Shown piece after piece: positions 18,335-26,740 of a DNA stretch of 64,000 nucleotides. This DNA is from Bacillus mobilis (GTDB lineage Bacteria; Bacillota; Bacilli; Bacillales; Bacillaceae_G). The notes beneath the pieces are model-generated. The model worked only from the letters and a program-made list of their open reading frames with translations, made no database searches and was not told the DNA's origin. Position numbers and translations under genes: made by a program. The stretch lies in contig NZ_MACF01000046.1 in assembly GCF_001884045.1 (NCBI RefSeq), positions 124,001-188,000 of the forward strand. The letters run 5' to 3'. Every line of letters begins with the position of its first letter. Position 1 is the stretch's first letter.

Positions 18335-18784
18335 ATGAATAAAGGTCAGCGCCATATTAAAATCAGGGAAATTATTGCGAACAAAGAAATTGAAACACAA
18401 GATGAATTAGTTGATATTTTACGTAATGAGGGATTTAATGTAACGCAAGCAACAGTATCGCGCGATATTAAAGAACTGCACTTAGTGAAAGTGCCATTAC
18501 ATGATGGTCGCTATAAATATAGCTTGCCAGCAGATCAACGATTTAACCCGTTACAAAAATTAAAACGCAATCTAGTGGATTCATTTGTAAAATTAGACAC
18601 GGCAGGACATATGCTTGTGCTAAAAACATTGCCTGGTAACGCTCATTCACTTGGAGCACTTATTGATCATTTAGAGTGGGATGAGATCATCGGAACCATC
18701 TGTGGTGATGATACTTGCTTAATTATTTGCCGTACACCTGAAGATACAGGTGTTGTCTCTGATCGTTTCTTAAATATGTTGTAA
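18335..18784 (+). CDS. argR: Arginine repressor ArgR/AhrC
   Basis: Arginine-sensing hexameric regulator: represses biosynthesis, activates catabolism. 149 residues, identical in length to B. subtilis AhrC. N-terminal winged helix-turn-helix ([32 protein letters not shown].. [18 protein letters not shown]), C-terminal arginine-binding and oligomerisation domain ([34 protein letters not shown]). Longer in-frame starts exist, but ATG 18335 has GAGGTG eight bases before it. Likely targets in this window are artPQR and argCJBD. recN follows, as in B. subtilis. Confidence 0.96.
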   Translation: MNKGQRHIKIREIIANKEIETQDELVDILRNEGFNVTQATVSRDIKELHLVKVPLHDGRYKYSLPADQRFNPLQKLKRNLVDSFVKLDTAGHMLVLKTLPGNAHSLGALIDHLEWDEIIGTICGDDTCLIICRTPEDTGVVSDRFLNML

Positions 18785-18785
18785 C

Positions 18786-18841
18786 AAAAAAATCTTGTTT
18801 GCTTTCCTCTGTAAAGTGGAAAGTGAACAGGATATTTTTAT
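18786..18841 (+). terminator. Terminator after argR
   Basis: A 16-base stem (18792-18807 with 18818-18833), three pairs being G-U, followed by ATTTTTATT. Confidence 0.85.
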
Positions 18842-18909
18842 TGGTTAAAAATGTGAATTCTTAATTGTAATATAATATTTTCTTTGAATAAAATTAGAAA
18901 ATAGGTGGA

Positions 18910-18939
18910 TTGACCCGTAAAACAAATGTTTGGTACAAT
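18910..18939 (+). promoter_or_regulatory. Sigma-A promoter for recN with LexA-like palindrome
   Basis: TTGACC (18910-18915), 18-base spacer, TACAAT (18934-18939). The spacer holds AAAC-AAAT-GTTT (18920-18931), similar in layout to the Bacillus LexA box GAAC-N4-GTTC but with both outer bases changed. Promoter is good; LexA binding is doubtful. Confidence 0.6.
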
Positions 18940-19051
18940 GGAGCGGTTAGAAAAGTAATTTATACATACAAACATATAGTATGACTATTTGAATAAAGAA
19001 CTGAGAAAAGCCCTTAATAGGGGATTAGTTTATAACGAGGTGAATGGGGCA

Positions 19052-20791
19052 TTGTTATCGGAATTATCGATTAGAAACTTTGCTATTATCGAGGCATTAA
19101 ATATTTCTTTTCAAAAAGGATTAACGGTTTTAAGTGGTGAAACAGGAGCCGGAAAATCGATTATTATTGATGCGATTAGTTTACTTGTAGGTGGCCGTGG
19201 TTCAGCGGAATTTGTTCGATACGGAACAGAAAAAGCTGAGATAGAAGGGTTATTTTATGTAGAAGATGATAAGCATCCGTGTATTGAAAAGGCAGAAGAA
19301 TTGGATATAGAAATAGAAGACGGCATGATTATTTTGAAGCGTGATATCGCTGCAAACGGAAAAAGTGTATGTCGTGTAAATGGGAAACTGGTTACCCTTA
19401 GTATATTAAAGGAAATTGGAAAAACACTTGTTGATATTCATGGGCAGCACGAAACACAAGATTTAATGAATGAAGAGCGTCATATGTTTATGCTTGATCA
19501 TTTTGATGGAGATCGCATTGTTAAACAATTGGGTATATATCAAAATGTATACGCTGACTATGAGAAGTTAAAAAAACAGTTAAAATCGTTAAGTGAAAAT
19601 GAACAACAAATGGCGCATCGATTAGATTTAATTCAATTCCAGCATGAAGAAATCCGTAAGGCGGATTTAAAGATGGATGAAGAAAATGAATTAACTGAAG
19701 AACGATTGCAAATTTCTAATTTCGAAAAAATTTACAAAGCATTAGGCGATGCATATCGCTCATTAAGCGCTGACGGACAAGGGTTAGATAATATACGAAG
19801 CGCAATGGGACAAATGGAGAGTATTACACATTTAGATGAAGTATATCAAGAAAACCATGATTCAATTGCAAATAGCTACTACTTATTAGAAGAAGTTGCA
19901 TATCAACTTAGAGAAAAGCTCGATATGATGGAATATGATCCGAATCGTTTAGACGAAATTGAAACGCGTTTAAATGAAATTCGTATGCTAAAGAGAAAAT
20001 ATGGAAATACTGTAGAAGAGATTTTAGCGTATGCTGATAAAATTGAACAAGAAATTTTTACGATTGAAAATAAAGACGTTCATATTGAAACGACGAAGAA
20101 GCAATTAAAGGAATTAGAAAGTGTTATTCTGAAAGAAGCAATGTCGTTAAGTAATATGCGTCATGAACTTGCAGAGCATCTTACAAATGCCATTCATCAG
20201 GAATTAAAAGAATTGTATATGGAAAAAACAAAATTTGAAGTAAGAATTATGAAGCGAGTAGGAAATGCTGAAGAGCCTCTTGTAGAGGGAGCACCGGTAA
20301 GACTTACGGCGGATGGCTACGATCATGTGGAATTTTATATTTCAACAAATCCAGGTGAGCCGCTAAAACCACTTTCAAAGGTCGCTTCTGGCGGAGAGTT
20401 ATCTCGTATTATTTTAGCTTTAAAAAGCATTTTTTCTAAGCATCAAGGTGTTGCATCAGTTATCTTTGATGAAGTGGATACTGGTGTGAGTGGTCGAGTT
20501 GCACAGGCTATTGCGGAAAAAATTTATCGAGTATCAGTAAACTCGCAAGTACTTTGTATTACGCACTTACCTCAAGTGGCTTCAATGGCGGATTCGCATT
20601 TATTTATTCGAAAACAAGTAGCGAATGATCGAACAATTACATCAGTTACCGTTTTAACTATGGAGGATAAAGTAACGGAAATCGCTCGAATGATTTCTGG
20701 TGTGGAAATTACAGATTTAACGACAGAACATGCGAAAGAATTACTTACACAAGCGCATCATTTTAAACAGACAGCAGAGGCTATCCAGTAA
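19052..20791 (+). CDS. recN: DNA repair protein RecN
   Basis: SMC-like ATPase recruited early to double-strand breaks. 579 residues: Walker A GETGAGKS near the N terminus, two coiled-coil arms, then signature SKVASGGELSRIILALK and Walker B SVIFDEVDTGVSG. The frame is open back to TTG 18989, but TTG 19052 gives MLSELSIRNFAII, aligning with B. subtilis MLAELSIKNFAII, and has GAGGTG nine bases upstream. A TTG start would keep expression modest. Confidence 0.95.
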   Translation: MLSELSIRNFAIIEALNISFQKGLTVLSGETGAGKSIIIDAISLLVGGRGSAEFVRYGTEKAEIEGLFYVEDDKHPCIEKAEELDIEIEDGMIILKRDIAANGKSVCRVNGKLVTLSILKEIGKTLVDIHGQHETQDLMNEERHMFMLDHFDGDRIVKQLGIYQNVYADYEKLKKQLKSLSENEQQMAHRLDLIQFQHEEIRKADLKMDEENELTEERLQISNFEKIYKALGDAYRSLSADGQGLDNIRSAMGQMESITHLDEVYQENHDSIANSYYLLEEVAYQLREKLDMMEYDPNRLDEIETRLNEIRMLKRKYGNTVEEILAYADKIEQEIFTIENKDVHIETTKKQLKELESVILKEAMSLSNMRHELAEHLTNAIHQELKELYMEKTKFEVRIMKRVGNAEEPLVEGAPVRLTADGYDHVEFYISTNPGEPLKPLSKVASGGELSRIILALKSIFSKHQGVASVIFDEVDTGVSGRVAQAIAEKIYRVSVNSQVLCITHLPQVASMADSHLFIRKQVANDRTITSVTVLTMEDKVTEIARMISGVEITDLTTEHAKELLTQAHHFKQTAEAIQ

Positions 20792-20807
20792 TGGATAGCT
20801 TTTTTTC
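20780..20807 (+). terminator. Terminator overlapping the recN stop
   Basis: GCTATCCA-GTAA-TGGATAGC followed by eight T. The recN stop codon TAA is in the loop region. Confidence 0.88.
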
Positions 20808-20909
20808 TCAAATAATGATTTCTTAATTCTTCCGGTTATAAATAAAGCACTGCAAGGAGAGATTAAAAAGTGAAGCCAAAAGGCTGAATGTGGGGTAGGA
20901 GCGAGGAGA

Positions 20910-22208
20910 GTGAACAAATTGAAATTAGAAAGATTTCGCAAAATAATAGGTATTTGTCTCCTTGTTTCTTTAGTTTTTATTGGGTGTTTTAAACCGCTTC
21001 GGACGTTTATTTCATCTCCGAAGCAACTTGTTGTTTTTGAAGGACAACAATCAGAAATAGCGTCATTACCAGTTTTTAAAGCTTCATCTACAGATCGTCA
21101 TGTGTTTACAGTAAGTTCAAATGAACAAAAACAAGGACTTATGGTAAATTCTCATCAAAATGGTGAAGCAGATATGGTGTTTCAGCTTGCTGGTTTTCCA
21201 GTGAAAAAAGTAAATGTGAAAGTATTGAAAGATTTTAAAGTTATTCCAGGTGGACAATCAATTGGTGTGAAGTTAAATACAAAAGGGGTACTTGTTGTAG
21301 GCCATCATTTAATTCAAACTGAAAAAGGGAAAGTATCTCCTGGTGAGACAGCTGGTGTGCAAATTGGAGATATGATTACTGAAATTAATGGTAAAACAAT
21401 TGAAAGAATGAGTGATGTAGCACCATTTATTCATAATAGTGGTGAAACAGGTGAACCGCTTAATCTTGTTTTGTTAAGAGATGGAAAACACATCCGCACT
21501 AAGTTAACACCACAAAAAGATAGTGGAGAATCGTCTTATCGCATTGGTTTATATATTCGTGATTCGGCAGCTGGAATCGGAACAATGACATTTGTTCATC
21601 CTGATTCTATGAAATATGGGGCACTTGGTCATGTCATTTCTGATAACGATACGAAAAAGCCGATTCAAGTCGAAGATGGACAAATTATGCGTTCGACGGT
21701 TACATCAATTGAAAGAGGTAGTCATGGGAATCCAGGAGAGAAATTAGCGAGGTTCTCACCAGATCGTGAAGTGATTGGTAATATTACAATAAATAGTCCG
21801 TTTGGTATATTCGGGAAACTAAATGCAAATATACCAAATGGCGTAATGGATAAAGCAATGCCTATTGCACTATCTCATCAAGTAAAAGAGGGGCCAGCAA
21901 AAATATTAACAGTTATTGATAAAGATAAAGTGGAAGCGTTTGACATTGAAGTTGTTAGTACAGTACCGCAAAAGTTTCCGGCTACAAAAGGCATGGTAAT
22001 AAAAGTCACAGACAAACGTTTATTAGCGAAAACGGGTGGTATCGTACAAGGCATGAGCGGAAGTCCAATTGTACAAAACGGAAAAGTAATTGGTGCTGTT
22101 ACACATGTATTTGTAAATGATCCAACATCAGGATATGGTGTTCATATTGAATGGATGTTACATGAGGCTGGAATTAACATTTATGAACAAGAAAGAAAAG
22201 CGAGCTAA
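20910..22208 (+). CDS. spoIVB: SpoIVB serine peptidase, sigma-K checkpoint
   Basis: Forespore-secreted serine protease that triggers pro-sigma-K processing by cleaving SpoIVFA. 432 residues: N-terminal membrane anchor (about 10-28), PDZ domain (about 105-185; [21 protein letters not shown]), then the S55 peptidase domain. Catalytic His is in [15 protein letters not shown] and catalytic Ser in [20 protein letters not shown]. Starts at GTG behind GCGAGGAG; TTG 20919 is a weaker alternative. A terminator at its stop separates it from spo0A. Confidence 0.96.
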   Translation: MNKLKLERFRKIIGICLLVSLVFIGCFKPLRTFISSPKQLVVFEGQQSEIASLPVFKASSTDRHVFTVSSNEQKQGLMVNSHQNGEADMVFQLAGFPVKKVNVKVLKDFKVIPGGQSIGVKLNTKGVLVVGHHLIQTEKGKVSPGETAGVQIGDMITEINGKTIERMSDVAPFIHNSGETGEPLNLVLLRDGKHIRTKLTPQKDSGESSYRIGLYIRDSAAGIGTMTFVHPDSMKYGALGHVISDNDTKKPIQVEDGQIMRSTVTSIERGSHGNPGEKLARFSPDREVIGNITINSPFGIFGKLNANIPNGVMDKAMPIALSHQVKEGPAKILTVIDKDKVEAFDIEVVSTVPQKFPATKGMVIKVTDKRLLAKTGGIVQGMSGSPIVQNGKVIGAVTHVFVNDPTSGYGVHIEWMLHEAGINIYEQERKAS

Positions 22209-22230
22209 TTATTAATTAGCTCGCTTTTCT
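22196..22230 (+). terminator. Terminator after spoIVB
   Basis: A perfect 15-base stem (AAAAGCGAGCTAATT and its complement) around ATT; the right arm ends in TTTT. The spoIVB stop lies in the stem. Confidence 0.88.
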
Positions 22231-22405
22231 GTTGAAAAATTCGTTGAAATTTTGTAAAAGCTCCGCAAGAGGTGTTTTTTGTTGTAAAATAAAAGAAAAG
22301 GGTTGAACGTTTCGTTGTATTTCTATGATGGAATGTGTTGCGAAAGGGAATAAATGAGCGATAAACATATTTTTTTGTGATTTTATCGGAAAGTAACAAA
22401 CTTTA

Positions 22406-22435
22406 AAAGGGAATTTTCACACAATTGTCGAACAA
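22406..22435 (+). promoter_or_regulatory. spo0A promoter region with a 0A box
   Basis: TTGTCGAA (22425-22432) matches the Spo0A-binding 0A box (TTGTCRAA). It overlaps a sequence resembling a sigma-H promoter: AAGGGAATT upstream and GTCGAACAA at the -10 position. Sigma-H and Spo0A control of spo0A is established in B. subtilis; here it rests on motif match alone. The rest of 22231-22495 shows nothing further. Confidence 0.55.
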
Positions 22436-22495
22436 TTCATGTAGCCTAGAAGGATACACATGTCGGAGAATCGATTCGGTAAGGGAGGAAAAGCT

Positions 22496-23290
22496 GTGGA
22501 GAAAATTAAAGTATGTCTTGTGGATGATAATAAAGAATTAGTATCAATGCTAGAGAGTTATGTAGCTGCTCAAGATGATATGGAAGTAATCGGTACTGCT
22601 TATAATGGTCAAGAGTGTTTAAATTTATTAACTGATAAGCAGCCGGATGTACTTGTTTTAGACATTATTATGCCACATTTAGATGGTTTAGCTGTACTAG
22701 AGAAAATGCGACATATTGAAAGGCTAAGACAGCCTAGCGTAATTATGTTGACAGCATTCGGACAAGAAGATGTGACGAAAAAAGCAGTTGACTTAGGTGC
22801 TTCATATTTCATATTAAAACCATTTGATATGGAGAATTTAACGAGTCATATTCGTCAAGTGAGCGGTAAGGCGAACGCTACCATTAAACGTCCACTTCCA
22901 TCTTTCCGTTCAGCAACGACAATAGATGGAAAACCGAAAAACTTAGATGCAAGCATTACGAGTATCATTCATGAAATTGGTGTGCCTGCTCATATTAAAG
23001 GGTATATGTATTTAAGGGAAGCAATCTCTATGGTGTACAATGATATCGAATTACTGGGATCTATTACGAAAGTATTGTATCCAGATATTGCGAAGAAATA
23101 TAATACAACAGCAAGCCGCGTTGAGCGTGCAATCCGTCACGCAATTGAAGTAGCATGGAGTCGTGGGAATATTGATTCTATTTCGTCCTTATTCGGTTAT
23201 ACAGTATCCATGTCAAAAGCAAAACCTACGAACTCAGAGTTCATCGCAATGGTTGCGGATAAGCTGAGACTTGAACATAAGGCTAGCTGA
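22496..23290 (+). CDS. spo0A: Stage 0 sporulation response regulator Spo0A
   Basis: Master regulator of entry into sporulation, phosphorylated through the phosphorelay. 264 residues: receiver domain (1 to about 125) with acidic pocket Asp10-Asp11, phosphoacceptor Asp56 (VLVLDIIMP), Thr in MLTAFG and Lys in ILKPFD; variable linker (about 126-150); C-terminal DNA-binding domain with recognition region [21 protein letters not shown]. The frame extends upstream, but GTG 22496 has AAGGGAGG seven bases before and gives [12 protein letters not shown]. Confidence 0.98.
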   Translation: MEKIKVCLVDDNKELVSMLESYVAAQDDMEVIGTAYNGQECLNLLTDKQPDVLVLDIIMPHLDGLAVLEKMRHIERLRQPSVIMLTAFGQEDVTKKAVDLGASYFILKPFDMENLTSHIRQVSGKANATIKRPLPSFRSATTIDGKPKNLDASITSIIHEIGVPAHIKGYMYLREAISMVYNDIELLGSITKVLYPDIAKKYNTTASRVERAIRHAIEVAWSRGNIDSISSLFGYTVSMSKAKPTNSEFIAMVADKLRLEHKAS

Positions 23291-23308
23291 GAGTAGAATC
23301 GGTAAGGA

Positions 23309-23333
23309 GTTTAAGCTTTAGTAAAGCTTAAAC
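23309..23333 (+). repeat. Perfect 25-base palindrome after spo0A
   Basis: GTTTAAGCTTTA-G-TAAAGCTTAAAC, 12-base arms with a single central base. No run of T follows, so it is not a standard terminator; role unknown (transcript end protection or a binding site). Confidence 0.7.
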
Positions 23334-23389
23334 ATTCTTGAAACTTATACTCGATATTAAATTTAAAACCAATGAACTTTTTATTTAAT

Positions 23390-23424
23390 GACCAATGAAT
23401 GTTAGAATTCGTTGGTCTTTTTAT
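23390..23424 (+). terminator. Terminator after spo0A
   Basis: GACCAATGAAT / ATTCGTTGGTC stem with one G-U pair, followed by TTTTTATTT. Confidence 0.85.
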
Positions 23425-23511
23425 TTACTTCGATTTTAGGATTTTGAAGGTATACATATTTAAATAGAAAATTGCAATGAACATAAGGATATGTATAGGA
23501 AATACGTGGGT

Positions 23512-23540
23512 TTGACATCATAATTTCTATAACGTATCAT
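23512..23540 (+). promoter_or_regulatory. Sigma-A promoter for the GT-C-like gene
   Basis: TTGACA (23512-23517), 17-base spacer, TATCAT (23535-23540), about 38 bases before the start codon. Confidence 0.7.
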
Positions 23541-23577
23541 TGATTGGGAAAGTTAAGAGATATAGGAGAATGGATGA

Positions 23578-25104
23578 ATGACTTTAAAAAAAATAGTGAA
23601 TCGAGCTTACCCAATCATTGTTATGACGGTGTTTTTATCTATATTTTCAATGATAGTAAGTAAATTTTTTATCCCGAAAATAATATTAATGAGTGGTGAA
23701 TTTCCTTATCCGACTGAGGAGTATACTCCCCAAAAAGTCGGTGCTGTTATAGCGGCAACGTTGCTTTTATTTGCGCTCTTCTTTATGTATTATAAAAGGG
23801 TTATTAATAAAATGAAAAGAACGCACACAAATATTATGATTGCTTTAGGTATCGTAATCATTTTGACGACGGAAATAATGATTACTTCCATCGCATTTAA
23901 CCCTGTTATAGGAGATTATGCCATCCTTAAACAAGGAATTGTTTCTGTGTTTAATGGGGATAATCAATTTTTAGAAATGGGACAGCTTCTATTTTATCCA
24001 TATAATACACATATTGTATTATTAGGAGGATATTTTGCGAAATTGATAGGAAGCGTAGATGTAGCGATGAAAATATTACCGATAGTGTGTATAACAGGTA
24101 GTATTATTTTAAATGTATTGATTGTAAGGAAAATTACAAACTTTAAAGTTGCTCACATATCGATCGTGTTATCTGTGCTAAACATTTTTATATATTGGCA
24201 GGCGCCAGTTTTCTATACACATACATTAGTAATATTTTTTATTTCAGCAACGATGTATACATATTTGTGTTTGAAAACGGCAGAAACAAAAAGAATGAAG
24301 ATTATTTTATGGATTTTATTAGGGGGTTTCGCAGCTTGTACTTATATTATAAGACCGACAGCATTGGCGGTAGCGTTAGCGATTTTAATTGAAAATATTT
24401 TTAAGTTTCGTAAGGAGTATTCCGTAAAGGTATTAAGTAGTGTTTTATTTTGTTTAATCCTTATTATAAGTTTTAAAGGTATAACGACAAAGCTAAATCT
24501 TAGTACCGATAATGAAATTGAAAAAATTCCATTCACTCATTGGGTGAAAATGGGGCTGAACAAAGATACGTATGGTGTGTGGAATCAGGCAGATGCAGAT
24601 TATATTGATGATGAAAACATAAAGAATACAAAGGATTTGAATGAACACAATAAAGAAGTTATAGTGCAACGTTTCAGTGAACTTGGTGTAACGGGTTATG
24701 TACAACATTTAAATGAAAAAATAACTAGAGAATGGGTATCAAGTCAGTTCTCCATGTACCGTATTGGAGAATGGTTTGAGCAGAAGAATGACACGATAAC
24801 TAATTACGTATCGAACTATAGTACAAAGAATTATGAAATCGTTACTATATATTCGTATGTTATCAAATTATTCGTTTATGTAGCTGTTCTGGCGGCTGTT
24901 ATACTTTATAAAAAGAAAGATGAAAATGAATCGGAAGTTATACGTATTGCGATGATTAGTACGTTAGGTGTGTTTACTTTCTTATTACTATGGGAAACAG
25001 CTCCTCATTATACTTATGAGGCATTTGCATTTATGAATATTCCAGCTTCTTTAGGATTATATAAATTATTTATGATTTTTAACAAAGAAAAGAAAACTGC
25101 ATAA
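23578..25104 (+). CDS. Polytopic membrane protein, probable GT-C glycosyltransferase
   Basis: 508 residues with about eleven to twelve hydrophobic helices and one large hydrophilic loop (about 305-425) before the last helices. The first extracellular loop carries an acidic residue in NPVIGDYAILKQG, followed by the YPYNTHIVLLGGYFAKLIGS motif; that layout is typical of GT-C (ArnT/PMT-like) enzymes using lipid-linked sugars. RPTALAVALA is a further family-like element. It has its own promoter and terminator and no partner genes, and is not part of the conserved block. The GT-C assignment is by topology and motif shape; donor and acceptor (teichoic acid, protein or spore glycan) are unknown. Confidence 0.6.
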   Translation: MTLKKIVNRAYPIIVMTVFLSIFSMIVSKFFIPKIILMSGEFPYPTEEYTPQKVGAVIAATLLLFALFFMYYKRVINKMKRTHTNIMIALGIVIILTTEIMITSIAFNPVIGDYAILKQGIVSVFNGDNQFLEMGQLLFYPYNTHIVLLGGYFAKLIGSVDVAMKILPIVCITGSIILNVLIVRKITNFKVAHISIVLSVLNIFIYWQAPVFYTHTLVIFFISATMYTYLCLKTAETKRMKIILWILLGGFAACTYIIRPTALAVALAILIENIFKFRKEYSVKVLSSVLFCLILIISFKGITTKLNLSTDNEIEKIPFTHWVKMGLNKDTYGVWNQADADYIDDENIKNTKDLNEHNKEVIVQRFSELGVTGYVQHLNEKITREWVSSQFSMYRIGEWFEQKNDTITNYVSNYSTKNYEIVTIYSYVIKLFVYVAVLAAVILYKKKDENESEVIRIAMISTLGVFTFLLLWETAPHYTYEAFAFMNIPASLGLYKLFMIFNKEKKTA

Positions 25105-25130
25105 TTTGAGTAACTGAAACGAGTAGTAAG

Positions 25131-25163
25131 AACCCCCTCTTTTATTAAAAGAGGGGGTTTCAT
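25131..25163 (+). terminator. Terminator after the GT-C-like gene
   Basis: AACCCCCTCTTTT-ATT-AAAAGAGGGGGTTT: 13-base perfect stem, T-rich end. Confidence 0.88.
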
Positions 25164-25261
25164 TTATTGATTATAAATGTTTGAAGAAAAGATTAAACGG
25201 AATCATGGTATATCTGTTAAAGGATTTTAGCGGGGAAGTCATCCGTGATATAATAGAAAAT

Positions 25262-25285
25262 AATAAAAAGCCCTGCAAAACAGGA
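25262..25285 (-). terminator. Terminator of the YycC-like gene
   Basis: On the minus strand AGTCCTG-TTTTG-CAGGGCT is followed by TTTTTATT; 7-base stem with one G-T pair. Confidence 0.7.
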
Positions 25286-25290
25286 CTGTA

Positions 25291-25437
25291 TTATTCTTCG
25301 TCTTTATTTTGTTTTTCTAATTCAACTAACTTTTGAATTAAAATGTGCTGCGGCATATGCATAAGTTGTTCGAGTGGAACACCTAATGCCTTTGATAGGC
25401 GGACTGCAGTGTCTGGAGAAATTTGTAATGGTCTCAT
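25291..25437 (-). CDS. YycC-like small protein
   Basis: 48-residue protein starting MRPLQISPDTAVRLSKALGV and continuing PLEQLMHMPQHILIQKLVELE. This strongly resembles the YycC-like family of Bacillaceae. ATG follows GGAGGTAC at normal spacing, and a terminator lies directly downstream, so it is a complete gene. The first half looks like a short helix-turn-helix-type segment, but no function is known to me. It is divergent from the glycerophosphodiesterase gene, with about 50 bases between the two starts. Confidence 0.8.
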   Translation of the reverse strand: MRPLQISPDTAVRLSKALGVPLEQLMHMPQHILIQKLVELEKQNKDEE

Positions 25438-25487
25438 AGAAGTACCTCCTTTTTCGTATAGTATAGCATAAGATTGGGGGAGTGAGG

Positions 25488-26216
25488 ATGACTCTTATAT
25501 TTGCACATCGTGGTGCAGCGGGAACGTACCCAGAAAATACAATGATTTCATTTGAAGCAGCTGAATCTTTTAGAGCAGATGGAATTGAACTTGATGTTCA
25601 ATTAACGAAAGACGGAAAGGTTGTCGTCATTCATGATGAAACAGTGAACAGGACAACAAATGGAAAAGGTGCGGTTCGAAATTATGTATATGAGGATTTA
25701 TGTAAATTAGATGCGAGCTACACATTCAGTGATAAAGTAGGATTTTGTAAAATCCCTCTTTTAGAAGAGGTGTTAGAATGGATTGAAAAAACAGAGTTGC
25801 TACTTAATATTGAACTTAAAAATAATAAAATTCCATACAGAGGTTTAGAAGAAGAAGTTATAACGCTTGTGCGGAAATATAATCTAGAAGATCGTGTTAT
25901 ATTTTCTTCATTTAATCACTACAGTATGAAAAAGTGTCATATGATGGCTCCTGATATTCAAACAGCGATTTTATATCGCGAAGGTTTGCATAGTCCATGG
26001 GCGTATGCAAAAAAAATGGGTGCTACAGCAGTACACCCGAATTATCGTTATCTGCAAGATGCTGTTGCTGAATTAACGATGGAGAGTGGTGTAGAGGTTC
26101 GTCCTTATACAATTAATGAAGAAACGCTTATGCGAAAATATTTTGATATGAATATTTCGGCGATTATTACTGATTACCCTGAAACGGCAAGAATCTTATT
26201 GCCAATAAAAAAATGA
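25488..26216 (+). CDS. yqiK: Glycerophosphodiester phosphodiesterase (YqiK-like)
   Basis: Hydrolyses deacylated phospholipid headgroups to glycerol-3-phosphate and alcohol. 242 residues, TIM barrel of the GDPD family: IFAHRGAAGTYPENT (catalytic His-Arg), GIELDVQLTKDGKVVVIHDETVNRTTNGKG (metal-binding Glu, Asp and catalytic His), LLNIELKN. No signal peptide, so cytosolic. GTG 25482 lies inside the GGGGGAGTGAGG stretch; ATG 25488 is the better start. Same location as B. subtilis yqiK. Confidence 0.9.
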   Translation: MTLIFAHRGAAGTYPENTMISFEAAESFRADGIELDVQLTKDGKVVVIHDETVNRTTNGKGAVRNYVYEDLCKLDASYTFSDKVGFCKIPLLEEVLEWIEKTELLLNIELKNNKIPYRGLEEEVITLVRKYNLEDRVIFSSFNHYSMKKCHMMAPDIQTAILYREGLHSPWAYAKKMGATAVHPNYRYLQDAVAELTMESGVEVRPYTINEETLMRKYFDMNISAIITDYPETARILLPIKK

Positions 26217-26243
26217 GACCGCGTGTAACGGTCTCGTTTTTTT
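26213..26243 (+). terminator. Terminator after yqiK
   Basis: GAGACCG / CGGTCTC stem overlapping the stop codon, followed by GTTTTTTT. Confidence 0.85.
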
Positions 26244-26244
26244 A

Positions 26245-26375
26245 TTTATCCCGCTATTTGCGGGCAGTAAGACCCCCGCCTCAAAATTCAGTGAAAGCAA
26301 AGAAGTTAGGTGGGAGATCAACCGCCCGTAAAATCCCGATTGGTGAGGGCTGATAATCAGTAGGGCTTTCTTATC
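26245..26375 (+). repeat. bcr1-type repeat, copy A (3' end missing)
   Basis: About 130 bases. Begins TTTAT-CCCGCTATTTGCGGG, contains a GACCCCCGCCTCA / AGTTAGGTGGGAG pairing region and the CCCGATTGGTGAGGGC hairpin, then stops before the conserved GATTAAAGTTTCAC-TTTAT end seen in copies B and E. The TTTAT flank, size and intergenic siting fit the bcr1 element of the B. cereus group (about 155 bases, mobile-element features). It abuts the stop codon of yqzF. Confidence 0.85.
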
Positions 26376-26604
26376 TTCTAAAGCGAGCTTGTACTTTATT
26401 TCGTTTACGGTCTCGGTGTAAGACGAAGCCACCAAAAATATAAAACCCGAGCGCGAAGCAAAGAGCGCCAATTAAAAATTGTAACCACAGTATAGAAAGT
26501 GGAGGAAATAGAATCCCAAATACAGTATCTCTCATTAACTTAATGCCAAACACAGCTAATGAAATAGGAATGAGTGCTAATAATAGAGCAAGGTAACGCT
26601 GCAT
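26371..26604 (-). CDS. yqzF: DUF2627 membrane protein YqzF
   Basis: 77 residues with two membrane helices (about 4-22 and 36-58) and a basic C terminus (HRDRKRNKVQARFRR). IKLMRDTVFGILFPPLSILWLQF is the DUF2627 signature, as in B. subtilis YqzF, which also sits next to bkdR. Starts at ATG behind AAAAGGAGCG. Divergent from bkdR. Its TAA stop lies at the degenerate end of bcr1 copy A, so the repeat may have replaced the original 3' flank. Function unknown. Confidence 0.85.
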   Translation of the reverse strand: MQRYLALLLALIPISLAVFGIKLMRDTVFGILFPPLSILWLQFLIGALCFALGFYIFGGFVLHRDRKRNKVQARFRR

Positions 26605-26740
26605 ATAAACGCTCCTTTTCAGATTGTTTTGTTTATTTTAATGATGTTATATGGAAAGGGGGTTTGTCAAGAGGGGGCTGAACGAGTAAGATAAGGGTGT
26701 GAAAAATTTTGCAGAGATACTTCGAGAGGAAGTGTAATAT

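Noticed and set aside
18910-18939. LexA control of recN
   Set aside because: AAAC-AAAT-GTTT has the right spacing but lacks the outer G and C of the Bacillus box; kept only as a note on the promoter.
26245-26375. Riboswitch or ncRNA before yqzF/bkdR
   Set aside because: The same structured sequence recurs four more times with TTTAT borders, so it is a dispersed repeat.
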